64,000 bases of DNA from Larix kaempferi (Eukaryota; Streptophyta; Pinopsida; Pinales; Pinaceae): assembly GCA_027924585.1 (NCBI GenBank), contig BSBM01000609.1, forward strand, positions 186,001-250,000, given 5' to 3'. Within the stretch, counting starts at the first letter, position 1. Each line of letters opens with the position of its first letter. This document shows positions 45,206-57,178 of the stretch, piece by piece. The position numbers and the translations under genes were made by a program. The notes under the pieces are model-generated. The model was not told the origin of the DNA. It did not search any database and saw only the letters and a list, made by a program, of their open reading frames with translations.

Positions 45206-45214
45206 AAAATTTGC

Positions 45215-46138
45215 CTAATTTGTCCAAATTTAATGAAATAAGCGTTTCCATTTGGTGATTTTCCCATTGAAAAGATGTAGCAAGAGAAATGAAGGTTCTT
45301 ATAGTGTTGATTTTAGCAACATGGGTAAAGGTTTCAGTATAATCGATAGATTATTGCTAAACAAATCCTTAAGTGACTAATCGTGCCTTATAATTTTCAA
45401 CTTGTCCTTCTACAACAAACTTTTCTTTGTAAATCCATTTGCAACCAACTAAATTCTTTCTAGGAGGAAGGGGAACAAGGATCCAAGTCTTGTTCTTCAT
45501 TAAGGAGTCATACTCAGTAGTCATTGCTTTTTCCCATTCTCGCTTGCCTTTAGCTTATCCATATGTGGAGAGATCATCTTTGGCTAATACTTCCGTCATG
45601 GGAGCAAAATTATATATGTTTCCTCAAGTATCGGATGGAATGCCAACCTCAGAACATGTAGATTCAAGTTTCTTCTAGGACCAAATTGGAATAGGATGAG
45701 TAGTAGTGGGAACTCTCGAGTATCTTTAGAAAATTCATGTAGATCACTCAAAACAGTAGGTGAAATAGGGTCTAGTCTTGCACAGAAATAAAGGAGTGGG
45801 TAACAAATATGGCCGCAATTGAAGATGGAGGAAAATTCAAGTCCACATGAGGTTCAATAGAATTAGGTGGTGGAGAGACTTCATTAAATTGTACATCTCA
45901 CCAAATGATGACACCTTGGGCAGATGGATCAAACAACCTATAAGTTTTAGAATCCTGACTATAACTAATAAAAATACATTGGTGAGATTTGGGCTCCAAC
46001 TTTTTCCATTTTTCATCAAACATATGGGGCCCAACATTCACTGCCAAACATATTGAAGTTGCTAATGTTTGGTTTCCTTCCATTCCATTTTTCTTCAGGA
46101 GTAACCTACAAAAATTCTTTAGTAAGAACCCTGTTCAA
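45215..46138 (-). pseudogene. Copia element A: integrase end and reverse transcriptase start, broken
   Basis: On the minus strand, 46138-45840 encodes the integrase C-terminal part (PKSHQCIFISYSQDSKTYR-like text with one frameshift near 46010). 45680-45220 encodes the start of Copia reverse transcriptase (EWEKAMTTEYDSLMKN then NKTWILVPLPPRKNLVGCKW). Further reverse transcriptase and RNase H are absent; homology stops near 45215, against the AT-rich minisatellite. The upstream part of this same element resumes at 57829, so element B was inserted into its integrase region. This is the oldest of the three nested copies. Confidence 0.8.
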
Positions 46139-46764
46139 TGTTATATTTTGATCATAAATTCAATAGATCTAAGATCTTAACTGAAAGAACAACATGTACA
46201 GCATATCAAGCATAAGAGATAAGAGACACAAAACATTTCACCGGGGAAAACCAAGAAGGTGAAAAACCCCGCAACTTCCTTAGAGATATAATAAGCATCA
46301 ATACAAGGATCACCATGATCAAACCCAAGAGATAGATGTCTTCAGTAGCATGCCTCCTCCACTTGTGCACACCCTTCTCTTCTCTCACTAATGTGAAGTG
46401 AGTGAATGAGACAATGTGTAAAATGAGAGAGTCACACTCTCTATTTATACACTAACTTGACTTCACCTTTACTCAACTAGGTCGGCCCCAACTTAACCAC
46501 TTAACATAATGTTGACTGGGCTGACCCCTCCAGGGTGGTCTACTAACCCTTTGACCCACAAGACTCATACAGCGCCGACCCCATCAAGGTGGTCTAATAA
46601 CCCATCAAGTATAAGTTATGACACTTACAATATAACTTGCGACACTTGTAAGTACACATGACGACACTTCCAATCGGAGGAATAATACATCTCCATTGGG
46701 GATACAATAAGGTATAAATACAATATACAAGTGAATATCTTCCAAAGTTACAAATACATCAACA
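46139..46764 (-). repeat. 3' LTR of element B
   Basis: It begins TGTTATATTTT and ends CATCAACA and aligns with 57191-57823. On the minus strand it follows a purine tract (AAGAGGGAGTG) at about 46765-46776. Confidence 0.92.
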
Positions 46765-47042
46765 CTCCCTCTTAACTAGGAAGGTATTCTCTTGACACAA
46801 GTCATCAATACATATAGGCACAAGTCTTCAATACTGGAGCTGGATCATCATCACTAGATCACGGAGCATCATCGTCACTGCTACTGTACTCGTCATCTCG
46901 ATCACTGGTGCTATCTCTCAATTCTTCTCATCATAGGAAGTTCTACAGAGCCAACCCTTTTTTTATGCTGGATGTAGGCCTAGCCTCCATGTAGGTCTTC
47001 ATCATCTCTGGGAGCAAGCCATCAAGTAGGTACACCTCAGAA

Positions 47043-47155
47043 CTGATTACATTGCCTCTGCAAAACCTGCAAGATCTCCCAGGACTGATTATATGCCACT
47101 GCAAAACCTGCAAGAGCATATAAGGACTGATTATATTCCTTTGCAAAACCTATGT
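47043..47155. repeat. Short tandem repeat, about 45-bp unit, 3 copies
   Basis: ACTGATTA(C/T)AT...GCAAAACCTGCAAGA recurs at about 47043, 47083 and 47125 within the 3' part of element B. Confidence 0.8.
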
Positions 47156-47245
47156 ACCATACTGTCATCTCATTGTCTTCAAATCACCTCATAGTCCACG
47201 AAGCACAACTCAGATGCACATCACATAGCACTTACATTCACCGGC

Positions 47246-47632
47246 ATGGGAAGACACACCTCAACCATCTGTGAAAGGCTCAACAATTATATCTACACCA
47301 TGGGAAGACACACTTCAACCATGCGAGAATGGAATCGCACTTATATCCATATCCATGGGAAGACATGCTCAACCATGCTAGGAATGGAACAGTACTTATA
47401 TCACAGCCATTGCAAAGACACACTTCAACCATTCTAGGAATGGCACAACACTTATATCGCAGCCATGGGAAGACACACTTCAACCATGCTCAAATGGCAC
47501 AGCTCTTACATCAACGACCATGGGATTACACACTTCAACCATGTCGGAATGGCCCCAGCCCTTATATCTGCACCATGGGAGGACACACCTACCACCATGT
47601 GAGAATGGCTCATGTGTATCTATGTCTGCAGA
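47246..47632. repeat. Minisatellite, about 55-bp unit, 7 copies
   Basis: Each unit has the form CCATGGGAAGACACACTTCAA...GGAATGGC...CTTATATC. Units start at about 47246, 47300, 47355, 47409, 47465, 47520 and 47575. It lies between RNase H and the 3' LTR of element B. Confidence 0.92.
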
Positions 47633-47772
47633 CTCATCACTTCCCCTTGGAAGGAATATCAATATGAAGTACACCAAGTCTCTCTCTGAAGTACTCAAAC
47701 TTCACTCTGGACAGTGGCTTGGTCAACACATCGGCTATTTGCTCGTCCGTTGCAACATACAGGAGTTTCACT

Positions 47773-47836
47773 GCTCCTCTCTACACCATATCCCTGATAT
47801 AGTGACTCCTCTCTACACCATATCCCTGATATAGTG
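47773..47836. repeat. 31-bp tandem duplication
   Basis: CTCCTCTCTACACCATATCC...ATATAGTGA occurs twice back to back, next to the end of the RNase H coding text. Confidence 0.93.
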
Positions 47837-49235
47837 ATATTTGATCTCAATGTGCTTCGACCTATCATGGAACAATGGGTTCTCAGACAACTTCACACAA
47901 CTCTGGTTGTCACAGAAGATACAGGTAGCAGCCAACGGGAGATCAAATAACTCAGACAGTATCTTTGTAAGCCATACTGCCTCACAACTAGCGGAACAAG
48001 ATACAACATACTCTGCTTCGGTTGTATTTAGTGCCACACAGGACTGCTTCCTACTAAATCAAAAGATCATACCGGATCCCATACTAAAGCAGCACCCCGA
48101 AGTGCTCTTCCGGTCAATGGCACTACCTCCCCAATCGGAATTAACATAGCCCTCTAGGTTAAAATTTTGATTCACGTCATACTTGAGTCCATAATCAATC
48201 GTACCCTTCAGGTACCTCAGAATATGCTTTACAAAAACCATGTGAACACTTCTCGGATCCGTCAGGACCTGGCTCAATGTATTCACAATAAAGCAAATAT
48301 CTGGTCTCATGTTCGTCAGGTACATCAAGGACCCAATCATCCGATGATACACCGTGACATCAACTGGTTTAGATGAAGCATCACACAGAAGCTTCAGGTT
48401 CGATTCCATAGGTGTGGCCATGGCCTTGTAGTCCATCATCCCGAACCTTTTCAGTATCTCTACTGCATACTTCCCTTGTCCATGGAAGATTCCATCTGCA
48501 CCCTGCCACACCTCCATGCCTAGAAAGTAGTGCATCATACCCAAGTCCTTCACCTCGAACTCGGTAGCAAGCTTCCTCTTTGTGTCGGAAATCAATCTAT
48601 CCTCACCTGTTACAAACAGGTCATCCACATACAATAGTAGTATCACTCGATTTCCTTCCTCAACCTTGTAGTAAAGGTTGGAATCCGCTTTACTCTTAAG
48701 AAAGCCCAAACTGGATAGGAAGCTATCCATCCTGCTGTACTAGGTCTTGGATGCCTGTTTTAAACCATACAGGTATTTCTTCAGTTTTCACACATGAGTC
48801 CCTCTATCATGTATCTCAAACCCGAGTGGTTGTTCCACATACACTTCCTCTTCAACTACACCATTCAAGAAGGCTGTCTTGACATCCATCTCGTGTACCT
48901 TCCATTTCATCACTGCAGCCAGAGCAAGTACTGATCTAATGGAAGTGTATCTGGCCACAGGTGCAAAGGTTTCTTCATAATCAATCCCTTCTTTTTGGGA
49001 GAAGCCACGAGCTACAAACCTTGCTTTATATTTCTCTATGCTACCATCTGCAGCATGCTTGATCTTATAGATTCACTTGGAAGTCACTATAGACTTCCCT
49101 TCTGGTCTTGGGACCACATCCCAAACATCATTCTTCATGATCAACTGGTACTCCTCAATCATGGCATCCTTTCATTACTTCATCCCGGATCCTGGGAACT
49201 TCAGATTCTTCAATATCTTCAATAAATAGTTTTCT
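47813..49235 (-). pseudogene. Element B reverse transcriptase and RNase H, broken
   Basis: The minus-strand text from about 49235 reads as Copia reverse transcriptase: KYKARFVARGFSQKEGIDY and FAPVARYTSIRSVLALA near 48930-49000, KTAFLNGVVEEEVYVEQP near 48840, and the catalytic YVDD in LLLYVDDLFVTG near 48640. RNase H follows (RKSTSGCCFS, then ALNTTEAEYVV near 48025). The enzymes would copy the element RNA into DNA. Stops include a TAG near 48740, at a position normally Trp, and a TGA at 48059-48061 where Trp is expected, so both fit G-to-A change on the coding strand. The frame is otherwise continuous from 48730 to 47813. Confidence 0.88.
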
Positions 49236-49239
49236 TGAA

Positions 49240-50341
49240 CTTTGTTGCTGGAACAAATGTTGTTGTCCTTGTAGGTGATTGTACATGATCTTTCCTACAA
49301 GTCAGATTCAATTGCATGATTAGAAACTTCTCATAATTTTTCAAAAACACATTCTTATGCATAAATACATATGTCATACAGTCATGTAATTATCTAATGC
49401 TTCAATACAACATTTATCCGTATCCCGTAACTTTCTAGATGCCTTCCATCTCTACCAGAACATTGTTAAGAGTTTGCACTACTCCTAACATGTCAGCAAA
49501 GAGGTTTCATTCTAGATAAGTAGCAATGGAATGTTGTACAGTGCCATAGGCCACTTACCCATCACATGCATATTAGTAGTATACTGTTCATTAATGCAAT
49601 TATTCTAATATGCATAATACACAACCTAAGTCTAGGAACATAAGTATATACATTATTGAACAACATTTTTTAAACAAACATAATATACAAGAAATGACAA
49701 TTCAAATACTTATCTTTGTTTAATTTGTAGGGTGGACTCCCTCTCAATCTTTGCTTCCTTGCAAGAACTACTGGAATGTGCTCCCTCTTGATCTTTGCTT
49801 CCTGGATTCCCTGTCCTTGAACTTATATCCATCCTAGATCCCTATGCATGCTTAAGTGTGCACTAGTGTCATGATTGTGTTATCCTCAATATCTCATACA
49901 TAACCATACATACATTAGTATAATCTCAATACTATCAAAACATTATAATTCTAAATAATCTTATGTATGGTCATGATCATTTCATACAAAGATAATAAGT
50001 GTTAGTTCAAGGTTTCAGGGAGGACTTCTATTACTCATGCATATTCTTATTTGACCATAGGACTCTTCTGGTTAGTCATATCATTAATCAAAGTAAGAAA
50101 CATAATATGCATAAACCCTTGATTACTTAATCTTCTAACTTCAAGAATAATCATTATCATTTATACAAAAGTATAAGATCCTAACACAAGCTAGGATTCT
50201 AACTTGATATGAAAAAAAACATACCTGGTTATCATGTTTGCTAGTTATACCCAAACAATGTCTTCTTGTTCTCTTCAATGACTTGTACTTAGTAACCTGC
50301 ATAACTCATAAGTTAATTATTGTAGAACCAAATTATACATA
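49240..50341. other. Element B internal region without recognised coding
   Basis: AT-rich DNA where integrase and gag of element B would be expected. I see none of the integrase motifs. A local repeat (CTCCCTCT(C/T)(A/G)ATCTTTGCTTCCT at 49739 and 49782) is present. Confidence 0.5.
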
Positions 50342-50346
50342 CCTCG

Positions 50347-50940
50347 TGTTAGAAAATTAGGATCGTAGAGCAATAACAATAAACATAAATGCAAATATAA
50401 TCACACACACATTACAAGAGAGACTCAAATATATCATGGTTCACCCCAACTTGGGCTACATCCACACTGAATTTGCCAGTCCTTATTATTATTACCGTCC
50501 AGCAAGGTGAAGGGATACAACCTGCAGCACAGCCGCTGCACTTCCTCTTCACTGTCTCACAGTCTCTTTCCTAATCTTAGAGATATTTACAATGCATAAA
50601 ACCTAATACATCTTGCCCTAGCCGTATTACAATGTCTTTCCTTTATAGGGGAAATACAATGGGAAAATACCACGGGATACCCAAAACCATGGGCCCGTAA
50701 AACAACCCCAAAAATTTCCTACGGGGGCTTCGTCCCCGAACCCCCTTTCTTGGGGGCGCTACCCCCAAACCCTTGGACCCCCCAGCTAGGGGGGATGGTC
50801 CCCCCTGGAACCCCATGGGGGGGCGATGCCCCCCCACTAGGGTGAGTGTATAGTCCACCTACATATCATATAAAACTAGGGTACAAACACGGCTGAATAA
50901 TAATATCTCTGGATCTGGAGATCAGGCTCCACAACCAACA
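50347..50940 (-). repeat. 3' LTR of element C, with a G+C-rich fold-back block
   Basis: TGTTAGAAAATTAGG...CCACAACCAACA. At about 50690-50840 it holds runs such as GGGGGCTTCGTCCCC, CTTGGGGGCGCTACCCCCAA and CCATGGGGGGGCGATGCCCCCCC, several small hairpins in a row, in strong contrast with the AT-rich surroundings. The other LTR has the same block with a deletion of about 20-45 bp. Confidence 0.92.
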
Positions 50941-50989
50941 ATCTCCCACTTGGAGACTAATCACAGCAAATCCACCGCTGTTGTACTTG

Positions 50990-52621
50990 ATGGACCTTGG
51001 ACTTGGCAACTTTCTCCTCTTCACCTTCATGCTAGAAGGCCAACTGAAACTGAGCAGGAACTCAGTTTCTCTTTGGTCACTACCTTTGTGAACATGTCTG
51101 CAGGATTCTGGCTAGTATGTATCTTTTCCAGCTTCAACAGTTCATCTTCCAGAACGGAGCATATGAAATGGTACTTGAGCTATATATGTTTAGTCCTAGA
51201 ATGGAATGCCGAGTTCTTTGCAATATGAATGGCACTCTGGCTGTCACTATACAAACTGCTATCCTTCTGCTTCTTACCCAATTCCTCCATAAACCTTTGC
51301 AACCAAATCATCTCTTTACTAGCCTCTGTAACAGCAACATACTTTTCTTCCGTTGTTGAAAGTGCAACAACCTTCTGTAGTTTCAAAATCCAGCTTACTG
51401 ATGTTCCACCTACAGTAAACACATACCCTGTGGTGCTCCTCCTGCTATCCTTATCACCTGCCATATCTGCATCAACATATCCCTGTAGAATAGTGTCTGA
51501 ACCTCCAAAACATAATGCCTGAGTGGTGGTACCTCTCAAATACCTGAGAATCCACTGTACTGCCTTCCAATGTTCTTTACCTGGATTGTTCATATATCTG
51601 CTCACAAATCCCACTGCTTGTGCAATATCTGGTCTTGTGCACACCATGGCATACATCAAGCTTCCAACTGCTGATTGATAGGGAATCTTGGACATGTAAT
51701 CTATCTCTTCCTGTGCCTTGGGACACATTTCCTTACTTAGACTGAAATGGCTGGCCAAAGGTGTACTTACTGGTTTTGCATTATGCATTCTGAACCTCTC
51801 CAACACCTTTGTATGTACTCACTCTGAGACAATGTTAATTTGTGATTTTCCCTGTCTCTCGTTATTCTCGTACCAAGGATTTGCTTTGCAGCACCCAAAT
51901 CCTTCATCGCAAATGAATTAGCTAGCTTCCTTTTGAGTACATTTATATCCTGCATGTTAGACACTGCAACAAGCATGTCATCCACATACAATAACAAGAT
52001 AATATATCTTTCATTGTCTAGCTTCTTGAAATAAACACAGTAGTCAAAATGACATCTACTATAACCTTGTTCTATCATAAACTTGTCAAATTTTAAATAG
52101 CACTACCTTGAAGCTTGCTTCAAGCCATACAAACTCTTTTTCAACCTGCATACCAAGTTCTCCTTACCTTTGACCTCATACCCTTGTGGCTGCTACATAT
52201 ATATCTCTTCCTCCAAATCCCCATGGAGAAAGGTTGTTTTTACATCTAACTGTTCAAGATGCAAATCTTCTACCGCCACTAGACTTAATATAGTCCTAAT
52301 TGAAGTCATCTTAACAACATGAGAAAATATTTCATCAAAATATATACCTTTCTTCTGTGCAAACCCCTTTACAACAAGTTTGGCCTTGTACCGCTTCTTG
52401 CCTCCTTCTTCTTCCTTCAACTTGTAAATCCATTTGTTTTGCAATGCTCTTTTACCAGCAGGCAATTGAACCAAATCCCAAGTCTGGTTTCCTACCAATG
52501 AGTCCATCTCCTCATTCATGCCTTTCTCCCACTTCTTTCTAGTTTCCACCTGCATTGCTTCTTCATAACATTCTGGTTCACCAGCATCAGTCATCAACAA
52601 ATAATACATTGAAGGAGAGTA
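50990..52621 (-). pseudogene. Element C reverse transcriptase and RNase H, broken
   Basis: On the minus strand, reverse transcriptase begins near 52580 (ECYEEAMQVETRKKWEKGM) and includes NKWIYKLKEEEGGKKRYKAK, KTTFLHGDLEEEIYM near 52200, and the catalytic YVDD in LLLYVDDMLVAV near 51985. RNase H follows from about 51600 (GYVDADMAGDKDSRRSTTGY and ALSTTEEKYVAVTEA). In place of the usual EAEY it has EEKY, a further sign of decay. Stops lie near 52621 (TGA), 52190 (TAG) and 52100 (TAG). A one- or two-base frameshift near 51810 separates the RT frame from the 51180-51806 frame. Confidence 0.93.
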
Positions 52622-54042
52622 TCATTCAGGGAGTCTACTTAACCTAGTAGATCTTCTTACAGTTGCAAGAGTTTCAGGCACTTGTTGTTGTTCTTGATTT
52701 TCTGGCACCTTTGGAACTTCATTTTCTGTAATTTCATCAAGTACTATGTACTCTGTGTTTTTCATTTCCTGTTTCTTTCCCTGCAACTGATCTTTATACA
52801 TGACCTTTTCATTGAATATCACATCTCTACTCCTGATGATTTTTTTATTTTCATAATCCCATAAACGATAACCAAATTCATCAACACCATATCCAATAAA
52901 GGTACATTTCTTGGATTTAGCTTCAAGCTTTGTTCTATTTTCTTTATCAATATGGACAAATGCTTCACAACCAAACGTTCTCAGAAATGAGTAGTTTACC
53001 TTTTTATCTGTCCATGCCTCCTCTGGAATACCACCATCCAAAGCACTTGAAGGTCCTTTATTTATTAAATAAACAACAATATTTATAGCATCCGCCCAAA
53101 ACTGTAAGGGCAATCCTGCATGCAATCTCATACACCTTGCACTCTCCATGATCATTCTGTTCATCCTTTCAGACACACCATTTTCTTGTGGTGTTCCTGG
53201 GACTGTCTTCTCTCTACGAATCCCATGGTATGAACAGTAACTATCAAACTACTTGCCGCAGTACTCACCTCCATTATCAGATCTGAGACACTTCAATATT
53301 TTTCCTGTCTCATTCTCAACCAAAGCTTTCCACTTCTTAAAAGGAGCAAACACATCAGATTTTTGTCTAATGCAATAAACCCAAGTTCTCCTAGTTGCAT
53401 CATCAATAAATGTAACATAATAATGAGAGCCACCAAGAGATTGTACCTGAGCCGGTCCCCATACATCTGTATGCACTAGCTCTAACTTTTCATTCTTCTT
53501 ATGTTTCCCAACCCTGAGAAATCTGACTCTCTTCTGTTTTCCATAAACACAGTTTTCACATAATTCCAAACTTACTTGCTTCGAATCTGGAAGCAACTTC
53601 CTTGAGTGGAGAATTTGCATCCCCTTCTCACTCATGTGGCCCAGCCTATGATGCCACAATGCTGTATCTGTTCTTGTGGAAGCTAAAGAGATAGAATGGT
53701 CAGTATTATGAGGACATAAATACAACGTACCTATCCTGTCGCCTTTTTCTATAACCATTGATCCTTTAGTGATCTTCCACCACTTTTCTCCAAATGTAGA
53801 TAGACAACCGCCATCTCCCAACTGCCCTGTTGAGATCAGATTTCTTTTCATAGCAGGAATATGCCTAACATCTTTTAACAGCTAGTCAGTTAAATTCTTA
53901 ACTTTTATCCATACCTTACCCATTCCAACAATTTTACATGTCTCATCATCACCCAATAAAACATGTCCAAAATCGCCAGGAACATACTCATGAAAGTATT
54001 TCCTATGGGTGTAGCATGACATGAAGCCCCTGAATCTACTAC
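52622..54042 (-). pseudogene. Element C protease and integrase, broken
   Basis: Protease text VVDSGASCHAT lies near 54025, just after a stop at the gag end. Integrase has the zinc finger WHHRLGHMSEKG...CENCVYGKQKR near 53540-53660. The acidic residues lie in HTDVWGPAQ, RSDNGGEY (near 53265) and TPQENGVSERMNR (near 53180). A TAG splits it at 53249-53251. Integrase would insert the DNA copy into the genome. The frame differs from that of gag, so a frameshift lies between about 53860 and 54040, where several stops occur. Confidence 0.92.
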
Positions 54043-54903
54043 CTAATAATCACTAGTATTATGTAATGCAAGAATCAAAGCATCTTGTAACACATCACCT
54101 GCTACATTTGCTTCCTGGGTAGTTTCCTTCTGTGCATCTCCTTTCTTCTTTAGAGATCTGCAGTCTTTCTTCAGATGTCCTTTCTTTTCACAGTTCCAGC
54201 ACTCTATCTTTCCCAGTCTGGACTTGGATCTTCCCATTTTAGACTTGCCATGATTACCTTGGCTCTTTCCTCTCTCCTTTTTTCTCCCCCTACTCTCCAT
54301 GGTCAACGCATTACCTGATGTCTCATCTGTGCTTTTTCTTCGCATTTCCTCGCTAAGAATAACACCAATAACATCATCAAATTTCAAGGTGTTTGAACCA
54401 GAGACAGAGTTACTTACAGCCATGACCAAGCTATTCTAGCTTTTTGGCAATGAACACAAGATTAGAAGAGCCCTAACCTCATCATTAAAGTTCACACTTA
54501 CAGAACTTATCTGATTTGTAACTGTATTAAACTCATTTAAATGATTAGTAACAGATCCACCTTCAGACATCTTCATATTAAATAAACACTTCATTAGAAA
54601 TACCTTGTTGGAGGCCGAGGTTTTTTCATACAGCTTACCCAGTGCGCTCATCAAACCCTCTGTTGTCATTTCTTTTGAGATATTGAAAGCCACCGACGAA
54701 GCCAGGCTTAGCCGTATTGTTCCCAGAGCCTTTCTGTCAAGAACCTCCCATTCTTTGTCCTTCATAGCCGCCGATTACTTTGTTCTTCCTCCCAACGGTA
54801 GGAATAGATCCTTCTGGTACAGATAGTCCTCCATTTGCTTCTTCCATAATTGGAATCTTTGGCCATTAAAATTCTTGACCTTAAACTTTCCTTCTTCCAC
54901 CAT
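54043..54903 (-). pseudogene. Element C gag, broken
   Basis: ATG at 54903 (MVEEGKFKVKNFNG) is the first after the primer-binding site. Text continues through the UBN2-type Gag core (EVLDRKALGTIRLSLASSVA, KTSASNKVFLMKCLFNMKM) to a complete zinc knuckle CWNCEKKGHLKKDC near 54165-54206, with all four ligands in place (C-x2-C-x4-H-x4-C). Stops lie near 54775 (TAA) and at 54436 (TAG). The rest of the frame is uninterrupted to the final stop at 54043. Confidence 0.92.
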
Positions 54904-54963
54904 TACTCCCACTCGAACCAGAAACCCTAGCTTCCTGCAGGTTTATCTGCCAAATAGACCTTT

Positions 54964-54976
54964 GGCTCTGATACCA
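54964..54976 (-). promoter_or_regulatory. Primer-binding site of element C
   Basis: On the minus strand it reads TGGTATCAGAGCC and lies two bases inside the 5' LTR. Confidence 0.92.
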
Positions 54977-54978
54977 AT

Positions 54979-55552
54979 TATTAGAAAAACAGGATAGCAG
55001 AGCAATAACAATAAACATAAATGCAAATATAATCACACTCACATTACAAGAGAGACATAGATATATTGTGGTTCACCCCAACTTGGGCTATGTCCACACT
55101 AAATTTGCCAGTCCTTATTATTATTATCGTCCAGCAAGGTGAAGGGATACAACCTGCAGCACAGCCATTGCACTTCCTCTTCACTGTCTCACAGTCTCTC
55201 TCCTGATCTTAGAGATCTTTACAATCCATAAAACCTAATACATCTTGCCTTAGCTGTATTACAATGTCTTTCTTTTATAGGGGAAATACAATGGGAAAAT
55301 ACCACGGGATACCCAAAACCATGGGCCCGTAAAACAACCCCAAAAATTTCCTTCGGGGGCTTCGCCCCTGAACCCTCTTTCTTGGGGGCACTTCCCCCGA
55401 TCCCCCCTGGAAACCCATGGGGGGGCGATGCCCCCCCACACCAACCTGCTGGGGTGAGTGTACATGCCACCTACATATCATATAAAACTAGGGTACAAAC
55501 ACGGCTGAATAATAATATCTCTGGATCTGGAGATCAGGCTCCACAACCAACA
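54979..55552 (-). repeat. 5' LTR of element C
   Basis: It starts TATTAG where the other LTR has TGTTAG, so the terminal TG has decayed to TA. It ends CCAACA and carries the G+C-rich fold-back block at about 55340-55440. Confidence 0.92.
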
Positions 55553-55557
55553 CCTCA

Positions 55558-57178
55558 TAAGTAGAGATTCTATGTGATCCATGACTATGGATGAGTCTTT
55601 GTCTTCATGTCACCATGGTCATATGTTCTTGATCTAGAACTTGATTTGTACCTTTCATGTTAGTGGACAACATCAAACTCATACAACACCACAGTGCATT
55701 AGTACAATCATTAATGTCATAACCCTAATCAATGAATGTCTCCTATCATTCACATTCATTCATACTTTGACAAGTCTAACATTAATCAAGATTGTAGTAA
55801 CCTAAATAATATGAAGACAAACATATCATAAAAATAACCATGAACAGATTTCAACACATACCTATATTTCCTCAAGTCATACCTATCGAGATTGCTTGTA
55901 GCATTCTTATGTAAGGCCTTAGCCTTATCTCCCTCTGGAACTGGAACTTCTTCACTTATGCATGTGTCCAATTCATTCTCTTCTAGGATTAACCCAATCC
56001 ATTTTGATGTACTGAAACTGGATCTGGAGTTGGATTAGGGTTTTTCAGAGAAACCCTAAAAATTCAAACTTTGAATTTCAAACTTCTGAATGGATGGAAA
56101 GATGTGGCTTGCTGAGTTGATCAAGCTGGTATACTTCAATTTTGAAAACTGCAAAATTTGACCCCTCAAGATTGCCTTTGAAACTTCCGGATTCACTCGA
56201 CAGGACCCCAAACTAGGATTTGATAAATCCCACCCTTCTTCCCAACCAAAAGGTTCGATTAAAGGCTCTAAACTTCGATTTTTCTGAGGATCTTGCAGCT
56301 GTGGTCACAGACTTCAAAAATTCCAACTTTTGCAGAAGCCCTAATTTTCCATCTTTTCGATCAAAATCTCAAACTTGGGTTTGATTAAGCCCAGTATTCT
56401 TCCCAACCAAAAGATTTGACCTTGGTCTGTAAATCTCAATTTTGATGAGGATAATTCAACTGTGTACTACGATTCCAAAAATTCCAACTTTCTCCGAAGC
56501 CCTAAATTCCCACAGCAGTGACAAGCCAAGAATGAAGGTGCTCAAAATCCAATTCTGTTTTGACAGAAATATGCACCTGATTGTTTTTGGTGCATTTCTG
56601 AAATTACGAATCCAATGGGTCTAAAAATTTGAACTGTGGTAGCCTGACCTATCATCTTTACAACCCTACAGATTTGACCTCAATTGGATTCTCTGAGAGA
56701 GATTTATTCCAAGTGTTGCAACGTGACCTATTTATGGGATAAAAAAGGAGAGCGAACTTGTATGGAGTGCCACGTGTCACTGGTTCAACTTCGGCCTCTG
56801 AAAAAATTACCTAAGAAACTACAATCCGTTCCCTACCTATCACAGTTTACTAAATTTCATTTGGAGCTTCCTAGCCCAAGTTGTGACCTTTTTTCCTAGG
56901 TCACTTGTTTATGACTGAGATATGGAAGAGGCAGAAACCCTAGATTGTACGGATCATATCTCACAAAGTAAAACGAATCATATGTTGTGCTTCGGACACA
57001 AGGTACACAAGGATGTTATCTACGACTTGTATAAGTTTCAGATCTTGAACCTTCACCAAAATGGATTTATAGCGAAAGTTCGACGATGACAGGTTTTTTC
57101 TATATCAAGCCCCAGCTTCCGATTTGTCGCAAGTGCAACAAGTCTAATAAATACCATAGAATGCCTTCCTTCAAGCTA
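55558..57178. other. Element B 5' internal region without recognised gag
   Basis: About 1.6 kb between element C and the element B primer-binding site. I find no gag or protease motif. An imperfect tandem duplication of about 180 bp occurs at 56210-56530 (CTTCCCAACCAAAAG, ATTCCAACTTT, GAAGCCCTAA). This may be a long noncoding leader, or foreign DNA picked up by the element. Confidence 0.5.

Larger units (their letters stand above)
50347..55552 (-). mobile_element. Copia element C, nested in element B
   Basis: LTRs lie at 50347-50940 (594 bp) and 54979-55552 (574 bp). Target duplications are CCTCG (50342-50346) and CCTCA (55553-55557), one G/A difference. The primer-binding site (54964-54976) and a purine tract (about 50941-50952) are in place. 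The order gag, protease, integrase, reverse transcriptase, RNase H identifies Copia; protein style is close to the Tnt1-like group. All domains are present, but stops and two frameshifts make it defective. Confidence 0.95.

Noticed and set aside
47329-47667. 112-codon plus-strand frame
   Set aside because: It is the 55-bp minisatellite read in one frame. It has no independent support.
50643-50858. Proline/glycine-rich frame (also 55219-55481)
   Set aside because: It is produced by the G+C-rich block in both LTRs of element C. Overlapping frames are open only because of composition.
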